From Curvularia sp. ZM96 (taxonomy: Eukaryota > Ascomycota > Dothideomycetes > Pleosporales > Pleosporaceae): a stretch of DNA of 64,000 nt. Shown piece by piece: positions 31,472 through 41,310 of the stretch. The notes below the pieces were generated by a model. That model saw only the letters and a program-made list of their open reading frames with translations, did no database searches and had not been told where the DNA came from. The stretch covers positions 124,001 to 188,000 of the forward strand of contig JAJGBQ010000008.1 in NCBI GenBank assembly GCA_022457065.1, given 5' to 3'. The translations under genes and the position numbers were made by a program. The first letter of the stretch is position 1. Each line of letters begins with the position of its first letter.

Positions 31472-32751
31472 TCAAAGTCCTTTCTGCAGCTCTAGTTTTC
31501 TCTGCCCTTCCTGCTTTAACTCATATAGGGATTGTACTACTATCTCGTATACCAACATGGTCGTAGCAGATGCTGGTACAGCGCGGATCATGCTGGTTCC
31601 CATACCAGCGTACAAGGCACGCCAACCTTCTTCTTTCAGGACGGTATTGAATGTGCCGATTAGTCCACGATATCGAAGTTGCAGCCTGTTCCCTGATCTA
31701 CCTGCATAACAAGGTCTCTCTTCTAGTCGGCTAACATCAAGAGGCTGCTCTGAGTCGTTCCTAACCGCCATTCTCTGCGGTGAAAAGGAGGGATGTATCC
31801 TCTGTTGCCTTTGTAACCTAGTTCGGATGACTTCGTGCGGGTAAGTAGCCGAACTTGCACAAACTTTGCTCAAGATACTAGCCATTAGAATGCCTAGAAT
31901 CTTTGGACTCTCTCCCTCATTCCGTTTCCCCAGTCCTGTCCCAGTTAGATATCTCTTGAGCTGCTCATATAACGGAAATTGAATTGCAAGATGCGTTACT
32001 CCTACTAGGGATGGCGTTAAGCCTGAGTAAAATGAGATGATGCCTTCGTTGCGATATATTTTCAAAGCGGCGTCGAGAGCAGACTTATACCTCCACTGAT
32101 GATTTGCATTGTGTTGGCTAGAGACACCAGTTTGGGACATGAGCCTAGTTGTTATAACCCAGAGTGGGTTCGTTAATATTGCAGAACAAGTGCCCGCGGT
32201 TGCTGCTGATATTCCTGAACAGGCCAATTCTGTTCTTGGGTCTATGTATACACATTTAGCACTCCGCGAGCAATGAAGCAGTGGAATACGGAAATAGGAA
32301 TGGACTAACCAAATCTTCCGCTCAACGATTCATTGCTCCTATGATATATGGTGAAAAATATCGTCCATGTGGGAATGTATCCCATCGTGGTTGGCCCCAA
32401 TCCTCGGTACATGCCCCTCAACCCTTCTTCACGCCATATTACCCGCGCAGTGCCAATCAATCCTCGATCTTGAAATGGTCGTCGAATACTGATTGAATCT
32501 ATGCTCCACAGCCGGAGGCCCTGTCTTCCTTGTAGCCTGATCTTTATAACATCCAGAGGGCATGTCACAACACTTGAGGCCACTCCAGCGCTTGCACCAG
32601 CAAAACCTTGAATGGAATCTCTGGAGAACAGCGCTGTCACATGTTCGAGATACGAAATTGATCCGGGTGGATCTGACTCGATGGGACGTGCACGAAGAAA
32701 AGTAGATTCCTCGTTCGAGGACCTAGGAGGCGATTGCTGTTTAGACGGCAT
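31472..32751 (-). CDS. Mitochondrial carrier (NAD/pyrimidine-nucleotide type), 403 aa
   Basis: I join 32310-32751 and 31472-32241; the 68-nt intron (GTTAGT to ACATAG) keeps the frame. Three tandem carrier repeats are visible with the signature after each odd helix: CPLDVIKIRLQ (about residue 65), NPLWVITTRLM (about 172) and YPHEVIRTRLQ (about 284), followed by YRGLG, FYSGL and LYAGMG. The Trp in the second signature and YPHE in the third are typical of the NDT1/RIM2 subgroup, which moves NAD or pyrimidine nucleotides across the inner mitochondrial membrane. The N-terminal 45 residues are hydrophilic. The gene is intact and is one of the few likely housekeeping genes in the window. Confidence 0.88.
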
Positions 32752-33861
32752 GCTGGAAGTCGTTGGAAACTTGATTTAATAACAGAATGCGTGTGTGGGT
32801 GAGTCCCCAGCTTTCTCGGATTTCTCGGGCTTACCGGTAAGTGGCGACTTTCCCAGCTGAACCGTGCTTGAGGACAATAGCAGACCAAATGCAAGCCCTA
32901 GAGGTGTCCACGTGTCAAAATTCGCTCATAGCGAGACAGCTTTGAGAATGCGTGAAGGTGATAAAAGTGGAGAAGAAAGGGAAGCACAGGTGGATTTGCC
33001 TCACGGCCCGCCATGTGATAGAAATAGGAAAGCCTGCACGGCTGGAATAATGTCCCTCCGTCGAACTGCCACCAACAGTGGTTTGCCTCATCATGCATCA
33101 ACCCCCGTCTTCCCATTTCGTGTGAAATGACATTAAGTCGTTCCCAGCCAAGCGCCAACCGAAGGGCAGCGGCGATCGGCGATCGACTATCAGTCCGCAT
33201 CGACTTGCATTGCGCTAACCAAGGCCATGAGCCCGGCAGCGGTGGTGTGATTAGATATAATTTTAATCCCCTCGCCCAATAATCTAGAAGCAGACAAGCG
33301 CAGCTCCTGTCTAAAACATCTCTTCAAAGTTCGCTTCGTGCCCATTTTTCTAACCTCCTATTTAAACACGCTAGTTAACCCTCTATTCTTCTTACAGTGA
33401 ATATCAACCCACCGTAAGTCCACCTTTACCCACTTAACATATATAGTTATCGATAGGCATTCTGCCGGCCCATCACACCAACCCGACAACGTTTGCGACG
33501 TCCCATATCAACAAGCCCCCCAAACAGAACGGCATCATCTCCCATGCGCATCAAACACTAGACAGCCAGCATGCTACGATCGGTGCCATACGATACTGCA
33601 GTACACAGACAGCCTTACCATTGTCGCCTCTCCCCATATTCGTGGAGAAGGATTGGTCACCCTTCGACACACATGAAAATGTCTGAGGATATTCGGGCAA
33701 ATATCTGATGCTTAGTAATTTGGCGGCCCGCACGAGCGGAGCATTTTATCCATGAAACTGGATCGCGACTGATGTTACCGGGCATCAACTCGACACTGAA
33801 CGCTTGGAAGGAAACCTTTGGGTATCGCTACAATATATCGGTTGACCAAAGAAGTACACTA
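32752..33861. other. Intergenic, no supported gene
   Basis: About 1.1 kb upstream of the carrier gene, with its promoter presumably next to 32752. Short frames only. Confidence 0.4.
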
Positions 33862-34939
33862 CTATGTCGAATTGCATGGCGGAGAGGGTAGAGCGACGTC
33901 AGGAATTATACTAAGGCCGCCTCTGGCGTGAAAAACTTCCCAAGTTAGTGTTTTAACAATATAGGTCATTATATCTCCTTGTGGATGGTGTAGAAATGTT
34001 CGACCGTCGCCAAAAGTTGTCGGGCCATCCCATTTCCACTCTTGCACGGCGTTTTCCAGCACCTTCGCTTTCTTGATTTGCAAGGAAACTCCATCTTGGC
34101 GAGAAAATGACCACCGAGCTGGATCATTGAACATCGACCCAATCAAGTCTTCCAGCTCCTTCCTGTGAGATTCAATAGTCTCCAGTTGCATAACGATCTT
34201 AGCAACTGATTGAGGGAATTCTATTCCTCTCAAATGATCGGAGTCGAGCTCCAGAGGCTTCAGGTCTTCCCAATACCACCAGTCAGTGTAACGGACGGTG
34301 ATCGTGACAAGGCTTGGTCGAAGTTTAGAGTGCGTGGCAAATACTCTTCCGAACGCACTTAGTTCAAAAGTGTACCTCTGGGGAATTATCCGCACCCGCT
34401 TAATTGCCGCTCATTGAGCCGAAGTGAAGTTACGGTTGCGATTGAGCTCACCCGCGGAGAGGGAGGCGCGACCATGCTCTGCGACAAAAGTTAGTAAGGA
34501 AAAACGCTGTTTCTATTTGTCAATTCTGGAGGGTCTGCTTACCTGGTGGCCGGCGTACATGACCTAAATAGAAATAGAGCTCCAGCTGTTGGAGAGGAAC
34601 CGGTCTTGTCTCGATCCAGATCCGTCTGCAAGTTCTAAGAAGAGCCAAATCCACGCGCTGACAGCTGCGAGATCCAGGTCGCGCATAGTGGCTCTCACGT
34701 GGGTATGGCTTGGCCGGGCCATCGTACTCGGTGAGAGCTATGGAGAAGACCTAATTACGTATCTCGGGAGGGATGACACTGAAGAGTGGCGACTGAGTTT
34801 GAGGGTTGTACGACTGCTCTGCAAGCTCTTCCAGCGCCGCTATATTGGCTAAAGCTTCGGTTTCCGAGGGAGAGCAACGTTCGAGGAGACGATACGATCG
34901 TCTGTGCAAGTTGAATGCGTTGCGTCGTTGCATGGCCAT
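33862..34939 (-). pseudogene. 2EXR-type protein, broken
   Basis: From 34939 downward the translation gives LFSVIPPEIRN, then a TAG, then VFSIALTEYDGPAKPYPRES, YARPG and ALLRTCRRIWIETRPVP. This is the usual start of small fungal proteins with a 2EXR/F-box-like motif. An intron (GTAAGC to GTCGCAG) is recognisable near 34490-34545. The 3' part (RIIPQRYTFELSAFG, ITVRYTDWWYWEDLKPLEL) is open for 177 codons, but the frame before it contains a TGA. The TAG replaces an expected Tyr codon, a change that RIP does not make. The function of this family is unknown. Confidence 0.6.
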
Positions 34940-35524
34940 TGTGGAGTAACCAGCGTAGTGCAGAGAGATTTCTAGTCACTTAGGTATCTAGATGAATAGT
35001 AATAGAGTATGGTGAGTAGAGTGTAGTTGGTATTTGTGTAGTGCGATAATTGCTTCGTCTAGAGTTGTATCGGGTGATCAACGAGGAAACGCGATGGGGT
35101 GATGTCATGAGCAGGCCACTGTGGCGAGTACGGCGTCACCTCATCCTAACATATCTCAACATTATCTTCAAATATTCTCCCCCCATCTTCTGTCTCCTCT
35201 CTCTCCATTTTGACATCCTCCTTACGATTTTCGCATTTCTAAAATCCTCAGAGGTAAGAATAACGTCCATCCACTCGTAACGGAACAACAGCCGTAGCGG
35301 AACACCAACAGCACTTTCTCCCCTAATAACGTCAATACCCATCACATAGCTCAGATACTCTCGGAATAGACACCTCGACCCCTTGCCTCTCTACAGGCTC
35401 GATTTCTTTGTCGTAGCTTTCTTGCTTACCTTACAATACCACAAGTCGCTGCTAGGCTGCCAATCTCTACCATCTCGGACTGCCTCGGGCCTTCTCTAAC
35501 TTCTATGTATCTGTCTAAAAGCTA
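34940..35524. other. Intergenic, no supported gene
   Basis: No gene recognised. Pyrimidine-rich stretches near 35180-35220 lie upstream of the pogo element. Confidence 0.4.
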
Positions 35525-37364
35525 ACGTGTTCCACGGGCGAGCGCCGCACCCCACCAAACTTGCACACCTCTCCTATCTTATCATACAATGGCTCAACGC
35601 AGCGCTACTGTATTAGCTTCAAATGAATCAGATATCCAGCTTGCTATCTCCTCAATTGATTCTAACCAAATTCTAAGCAATCGGAGTGCTGCTGCTATCT
35701 ATAGCGTGTCTAAACAAACGATCCGCCGCCGACGCGCTGGTGTCCCTGCGCGACGCGATTGCCAACCCAACTCAAAGAAGCTGACCCAGCTAGAAGAAGA
35801 GGTGATTGTGAGCCACATACTTAATCTAGATCAGCGTGGATTCGCGCCTACGTATGCAGCCGTGCGCGATATAGCCGATAGGCTGTTGGCTGCGCGTGGT
35901 GGAGGACGCGTTAGAGTTAACTGGCCGTCTACCTTCGTCAAACGTACAGACAGTCTTACGACGCGTTTTAATCGGACATACGATAGGCAGAGAGCTCTAT
36001 ATGAAGATCCAGTCTTGATTAAGAGTTGGTTTAAGCTTGTAGAGCAGACTAAGGCCAAGTACGGCATCTGTAACGAAGACGTCTACAACTTTGACGAAGC
36101 TAGCTTCTCAATGGGCAAGATCACCACTCAGCTTGTCGTTACAGCATCAGAGAGAAGAGGCCGGCCAAAGACTATTTAGCCAGGTGGCCGAGAGTGGGTA
36201 ACGTTTATCGCTGGGATCAACGCAGCTAGTTAGGCTATCCCGCCGTTTCTTATCTTTACTGGCCAGCATCACCTATCTGCCTAGTACGAGGAGGCAGAGA
36301 TCCCACGCGACTAGGCGATTGCAGTTAGCGATAACGGCTGGACGACTAATAAGCTAGGAGTTAAGTGGCTAAAGCACTTTATCAAGCATACAGATGGTAA
36401 GGTAGTTAGAGCACGTCGCCTGCTTATTCTTGACGGCCATAAGAGTCACAACTCTCTTGCGTTTTAGGAGCTCTGTAAGGAGAACAATATCTACACGCTC
36501 TATATGCCGCTGAAATGAAGTCTCACCTACTTCAGCCTCTTAACGTCGGCTGCTTCTCGCCATTAAAGCGCGCGTATAGCCGTGAAGTAGAGAGCCTAAT
36601 ACGCAACTATATCAACCATATCACTAAGCTCGAGTTTCTACCAGCGTTTAAGGCAGCCTTTAATCAATCCTTTACGTTAGCCAATATCTGCTCAGCTTTT
36701 CGAGGCGCAGGCCTTGTTCCTCTCCAGCCAGACGCTGTTCTATCAAAGCTTGACGTACAGCTGCGTACGCCTACTCCGCCAGCTATTCTAGCAGAAGCTC
36801 TCTGGCAGGCCCGTACGCCAGGCAACGTACGCGAGCTTGAAGCTCAATCAACGCTAATAAGTAATCGCGTTCGACGGCATAAAAGCTCATCACCAGCGTC
36901 AATTATTGCGGCGATTGGCCAGCTTAAGAAGGGAGCAGAGATAATGATGCTCTCAGCCGAGCTAATGCGCGATCGAATCGCCAGTCTTGAAAAGGCTAAT
37001 GAGGTAGCCACAAAGCGTAGGCAGCGTAAAAAGAAGCGGATACAGAAGCAAGGAGTGCTTACAAAGGGAGCTGGCGAGGATATAATTGCTCAACGCGAGG
37101 CGGATGAGCAGATTGCTCATGAAGAGCGTCAGGAAGGAGAGCGATCAGGTGTTAGCCGCCGGGCTCTTACGCGCTGTAGCAGGTGCAAAGAAACTGGCCA
37201 TAACTCGCGTACGTGTAAGAAAGATACTGTAGATAGTAATTAATCTCTTATGTTAATATATAGTAAGAAAATTCTATTGTGGTAGAGCTACATACTTATA
37301 GAGGTACGCAGGTTTGGTGGGGTGCGTCATTCGCTTGTATGCGTCACTCGCTTATAAAGTACGT
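35525..37364 (+). mobile_element. RIP-damaged pogo element related to the 1.8 kb one
   Basis: Ends are imperfect inverted repeats starting ACGTGTTCC at the left and ACGTACTTT (read inwards) at the right, sharing GCACCCCACCAAAC. TA flanks both sides (35523-35524, 37365-37366). The right end has two GCGAGTGACGC-like units where the left has one. The right flank continues into a family-B LTR, but the left flank does not, so one side was lost or the element is a recombinant. Confidence 0.8.
35589..37243 (+). pseudogene. pogo transposase with multiple TAG stops
   Basis: Same family as the 548-aa transposase at 1.9-3.6 kb. The first 196 codons are open and include VYNFDEASFSMG, in which Thr-Gly of the DETG motif has become Ala-Ser. 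TAG follows at 36177, and further in-frame TAG codons replace Gln or Trp up to about 36470, while LLILDGHKSHN is still readable. A frameshift precedes HLLQPLNVGCFSPLK, where the third catalytic Asp is Asn (GAC to AAC). The C-terminal 242 codons are open again and end in the zinc knuckle CSRCKETGHNSRTC. Repeated CAG to TAG and GAC to AAC changes are what RIP produces. Confidence 0.88.
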
Positions 37365-37522
37365 TATAGAATTGATAGTCATTTTATTGGTTAAACTCCT
37401 ATAACTCTTTTCCACTACGAATCGCCAGACAATCGCACGGCATACTTCAGAAGGATAGTCTCGCCCTAACCCGGACTGAGACTAGGCAAGTATACCCCTA
37501 CCCCGTGTAGCCCCGTGTAACA
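37365..37522 (+). repeat. LTR family B fragment (3' part)
   Basis: From TAGAATTGATAGTCATTT to CCCCGTGTAACA it matches the last 150 bp of the LTR at 63393-63860, including CACTACGAATCGCCAGACAA and CGAGACTAGGCAAGTATA-like blocks. The 5' part is missing where the pogo element ends. A short duplication of CCCCGTGTA precedes the end. Confidence 0.8.
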
Positions 37523-37647
37523 GAGCCTTAGTATCTAAGGCTTTACAAGACGTAGAGCTAGAAGTATCAGAGCTTCAAGTATTATATTTAATCTATACTT
37601 TGATAAAACCTGTTTTTTTTTATCTTCAATCTTTAGTAGGCTAAGGG

Positions 37648-37919
37648 TGTAACGGCACACTATCAAACCAACTCAGTAGCCATTCGGCCGGTAGATCCAA
37701 GATCGATCCGAACCAGATCCGAGTCGGATCCGTATCGGCTAATATAAGTACAGACTAACTATCCCACATAGTTATTCTGTAGATTTTTGATATCCTTTCG
37801 TACAAGGCCTATAGGTGTCTATCGAATCAAGGCTCATTTGATGTCCCACGCACTCCCATATGCCTCTGAGTGACTCTACTGCCGATACTGATCCGACTAT
37901 TCTTGCCTGTGCCGTTACA
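37648..37919. repeat. Possible solo LTR or MITE with 12-bp inverted ends
   Basis: Begins TGTAACGGCACA and ends TGTGCCGTTACA, a perfect 12-bp inverted pair with the TG..CA form of an LTR. No 5-bp duplication is seen (AAGGG and GTTAT). The bases just after it (ATGTAGCATGGCCATAATTA) recur in reverse near 63142-63165, so this surrounding sequence is repetitive too. Confidence 0.5.
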
Positions 37920-38023
37920 GTTATATGTAGCATGGCCATAATTAATAGCTAGTATCGCCAAATTTTAAAATAGGCTTAGCGGTGTCGCCGAAGTTCAAAA
38001 GTAGTATAGTTTAGACTGGTAAA

Positions 38024-38140
38024 TGGGCTGGGGCAGGGCTGGGGCAGGGCTGCCAAGAGTCGGGTAGGGGCAGGGCTGGGTTGCTTAATAAGCGGGCTGG
38101 GTAGGGCTGGGTTGCTTAGTACTGGGTTATACTGGGTCTT
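38024..38140. repeat. Left subterminal G-rich repeats of the hAT element
   Basis: Repeated units such as GGGCTGGGGCAGG and GGGCTGGGTAGGGCTGGG, the reverse complement of those at 43990-44262. Repeats of this kind are the usual binding sites for hAT transposases. Confidence 0.75.
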
Positions 38141-38329
38141 AGTTAATAGTTATATATATATATATATAACTACATTAAAGACTTATCACGCATATTTATC
38201 ACAGTAGTAAATTTAGAGTTAAGAACTTATAAAACTTTCATTTGACTTCTAGCATATAGCTAGTTCTCAATCATGGCTATCCCTCAATCATAAAAGCCAT
38301 TAGTACTTGATACTCCATCATAAAAGCCC

Positions 38330-39341
38330 TCAGAACTGGGTACCACTCATGCCAAGCCTGTTGAGATAGTGCTTGACAAGATCCCCATCCTTCTTCTGAA
38401 TGGTAACTCTCTTAGCATGGATAGCGTTTAGGTTACAGTCTAGATAGTTAGCAGCTGTGATTAATATCTGTGATAATATAACATACCCTCAAGAAATCCA
38501 ACCAAGAAATACTCAGCAGCCTCTTGAAGAGCTTCCAACGCCTCTCTCTGGATACGTAGAGAATGTTGCGGATGTACATCTCCCATGATCTCCTTCACAA
38601 GTCGTATAAATCGAAGCTTTGGAATAAGCAGATCAGTGGTCTTCTGCAATCTTTTGATCTCTCTCAGTGCAACAGCTAGTAATTATTAGTCGATTGCTGT
38701 GATAAATGACTGTGATAAACTTACTGCCAGGCTTGTACCTGCGCCTCCTGGTGGCGCGAGACGTAGATGGCTGAGCACTAGGCTGTGCAGGAGGGCCGGG
38801 CTCGTCTTCCTCGTTGCCTCCGGCTCTTGATCCTCACTGTCGGACTCAGGCGTGGGCGGCCTAGGCTTGGCTGGCTGCTTAGGCTTGGCTGGCTGCTTAC
38901 GGGGGGCTTTGCCACCTACACCCTTGAACATATTGCCAGTCCTACTATTAGTTAGCTATTACCTGTAATAAATCACCGTGATAAACGTACGCAAAAGCTG
39001 CAAGATGGCCACTAGTCGAGGTAGGGGGCGGGGAGGGAGGATCGTGAGTAGTAGTCCTAGCATTTATTAGCCATTTCCTGTGATAAATTACTGTGATAAA
39101 CTTACGGGTTTGCTTGGCCACCTCCAGCAGAAAAAGCAGGATTGCCAGTTGTATTAGCTCCCAAAATCTCAAGTTCCTCTTCAAGAGCTTCTGATTCAAG
39201 AGCTTCTGATTCGACAGGTGTCGGCGACCGAGACAGCTGCAGCTGTTCTTCTTCAGGTAGCACTTCTAACCGATCTGCCATCTCCTCAAACGACTCATCG
39301 CCTGGCACCTCGTCTACTGCTGCCTGCTGGGATTCGGACAT
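38330..39341 (-). CDS. Histone H3-fold protein, CenH3-like, inside the hAT element (frame lesion in tail)
   Basis: Five exons: 39106-39341, 38991-39056, 38725-38941, 38487-38675, 38330-38439, with introns of 46-49 nt (GTAAGTTTATCACAG or similar to TAG). Exons 3-5 encode a histone H3 core: RRRRYKPGTVALREIKRLQ (alpha-N), TTDLLIPKLRFIRLVKEI (alpha 1), LRIQREALEALQEAAEYFLV (loop 1 and alpha 2) and NLNAIHAKRVTI (loop 2). Loop 1 is two residues longer than in canonical H3, as in CENP-A/CenH3. The last 20 residues (KKDGDLVKHYLNRLGMSGTQ) replace the usual KDxxLARRIRG. The tail of about 175 residues is acidic then Pro/Lys-rich and lacks ARTKQTARKS. The summed exons are one base off a multiple of three: the tail frame and the core frame disagree near 38815, so this copy has a one-base indel there, or an unseen splice. 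Confidence 0.8.
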
Positions 39342-39837
39342 GGTACGTGATAAATCTCTGTGATAACTAGTAGGGTTGAGCTGAGAAATTTGGCGTTAGG
39401 CTAGAAAAGTTAGAGTTGGATTGAGAGGATTGGGGGATAAGTACTTGGCTGTAGAGTAGTTGAGAATTTTGGGGATATATGAGTAGGTGAAAGTGAAGGT
39501 GAAGGTGAGTGCACGGACCACCTCAGCGAGATAGTCAGCGAGAAATCGCCATAACTCAACGAAGCTGTGATAAGATACTGTGATAACTAGCCCGTTAGAT
39601 AGAGCTACTCCAGCGCTTTCAAATGAGACTAAAATCAAAGCGCTCCGACTTTTATTATCCGAGATATTGGCTGTATGAAAGATGTTGTTCGCTAGCGCGA
39701 AATCAATGGCGCACGGACCTCTAATTACCTTAATAGGTGGACTATCACCAAACTTCCTACTCTCTCTTAGCAACTATCCCCCTCTTCCCCCCCCCCACCA
39801 TACTAGACGTTATATCAGTACTTTATCACAGTCAACA

Positions 39838-40962
39838 ATGCCGCGCACGCCAGAAATCAAGCGCGAGCCTACGACAGAGGCTGACGGCGACGTACCTGAG
39901 GGTCTAGCACCTCCACGCGTTGTCCAAGTACCCAAGGACTTTACTGAGCAGGAGTGGGCAGATCTTACTGAAGTAATAATCCCAGTCTATTATCACGGTA
40001 AATACTAACGTTAGTAGGGCTTTGAAAATGAGCAAGACGAGATCAATTTTATCATTGCGCAACGTGGATCTGGAGGTTCCCGAAAGGGTCGTCCAACTGG
40101 TCTGCGAGTCCAATATCAAGGTCAGCTCAGTAATACAGCTCGAGCTATTGCACAGAGAGATCTCGCTGCGTCACGTACCGAGGAAGAAGCCGCTCTCCAA
40201 CGCGTCAAAGATGCTGACCGCGCTGCTCGGGCGAAATTTCTCAAGTCACTTAAAGAGAAAGAATGGTACAAGACCGCCGGAGAGGATGAGAAGGATGGGA
40301 TCATAAAGAGCCATCTTGAGGAGCATGAATCCAAGCGCTTTGAAGAAAAGCGAAGTGGTAAGTTATCACAGTTTTTTATCACAGACATCTACTAATAGTT
40401 ATTAGCTGATTGGATGGAGTCTGCTCTGCAAGCTGTGCACGCGAAATGGTCCAAGATCCAGAATGAGATCGACAAAAGACGGCATCAGCTCATTCTCCAG
40501 ACTTCCCCCAGCGACGCTCCGTCTGATACCTCTACTAAGGGGTTACGCGTTTCTGCTCGTCTCTATGGTCGAAAGGGGGTTGTTGACTCACTTGTACGCA
40601 AAGAATATCTTCGAGGATTGGCTAAGCTGAACAACAACGCCTTTGAGAGCGAGCAAGCACGAGATGAGTGGCTCAAGTTTTGCGAGAACCTTTCTCCCGA
40701 GGAAAAAGAGCTTGCTACAGATAGTTCCTGGCTGTAAGTTTATCACAGTTTGTTATCACATTCAACGACTAACTAGTATAGACAAGAAGAGCCTGCTTCT
40801 ATCCTCGACCAGTTTGATCCAGATACGCGTCTTGAGGATGATAAGCCATATATCGAGGGCTATGGTAGTGACGAGTGTGAAGAAGAGGTTGATGACGAAG
40901 ATGAGATCATGGACGAGGATGAGGATGGCTATGGTAGTGACGATAGCTTTTTGGCTCCATAG
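39838..40962 (+). CDS. AT-hook protein with acidic tail, 331 aa, four exons
   Basis: I join 39838-39984, 40018-40357, 40406-40733 and 40782-40962; all phases agree. Introns 2 and 3 are 48 nt (GTAAGT...TAG with paired TTATCACAG); intron 1 is only 33 nt with donor GTCTAT and one motif copy. The N-terminus has an IKREP (sumoylation-like) site. GSRKGRPTG at about residue 70 is an AT-hook, which binds the minor groove of A/T-rich DNA. A long charged helical part follows (about 90-160), and the last 45 residues are Asp/Glu-rich (ECEEEVDDEDEIMDEDEDG), as in histone chaperones and nucleosome-binding proteins. No known full-length family is recognised. It is transcribed divergently from the histone-like gene about 0.5 kb away, so shared control is likely. 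In-frame acidic codons continue after the TAG for 16 residues. Confidence 0.75.
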
Positions 40963-41310
40963 GGGGCTGATAGTGCTGAGGTAGAGGAGGCTGAAGAAGA
41001 GAAGTCTGAGTAGTGCTGGCTGTCCAAGCATATCTCTGACAATGCTCTAGTAGTTAGGGTTTAGAGTATTATGCCGGGGTTTATCCCAGCCAATAATCAC
41101 AGTATAACCCCTGTGTCGATCCAAACTTTCTCTTATATAAAACCTACTTCAGACATATCTAAAACAACACTAGTGTTTTAGACAATCTTAGCTATGCTAG
41201 AAGCTAGAGGACTTAGAACTTCCTACCATATCCAGTTTTCCACAGATAATATTTGTCCGTCTAGTAACTTTGATTTATCACAGTTATTTATCACAGATAC
41301 AACCTTCACG

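Noticed and set aside
38155..38170. TA dinucleotide run in the left arm of the hAT element as a microsatellite of note
   Set aside because: Only about eight TA units; ordinary low-complexity sequence.
38686..38931. Open frame of 81 codons starting MFKGVGGKAPRKQ as a separate small gene
   Set aside because: Its start lies inside exon 3 of the H3-like gene and its last codons run through a clear GTAAGTTTATCACAG donor; it is part of that exon.
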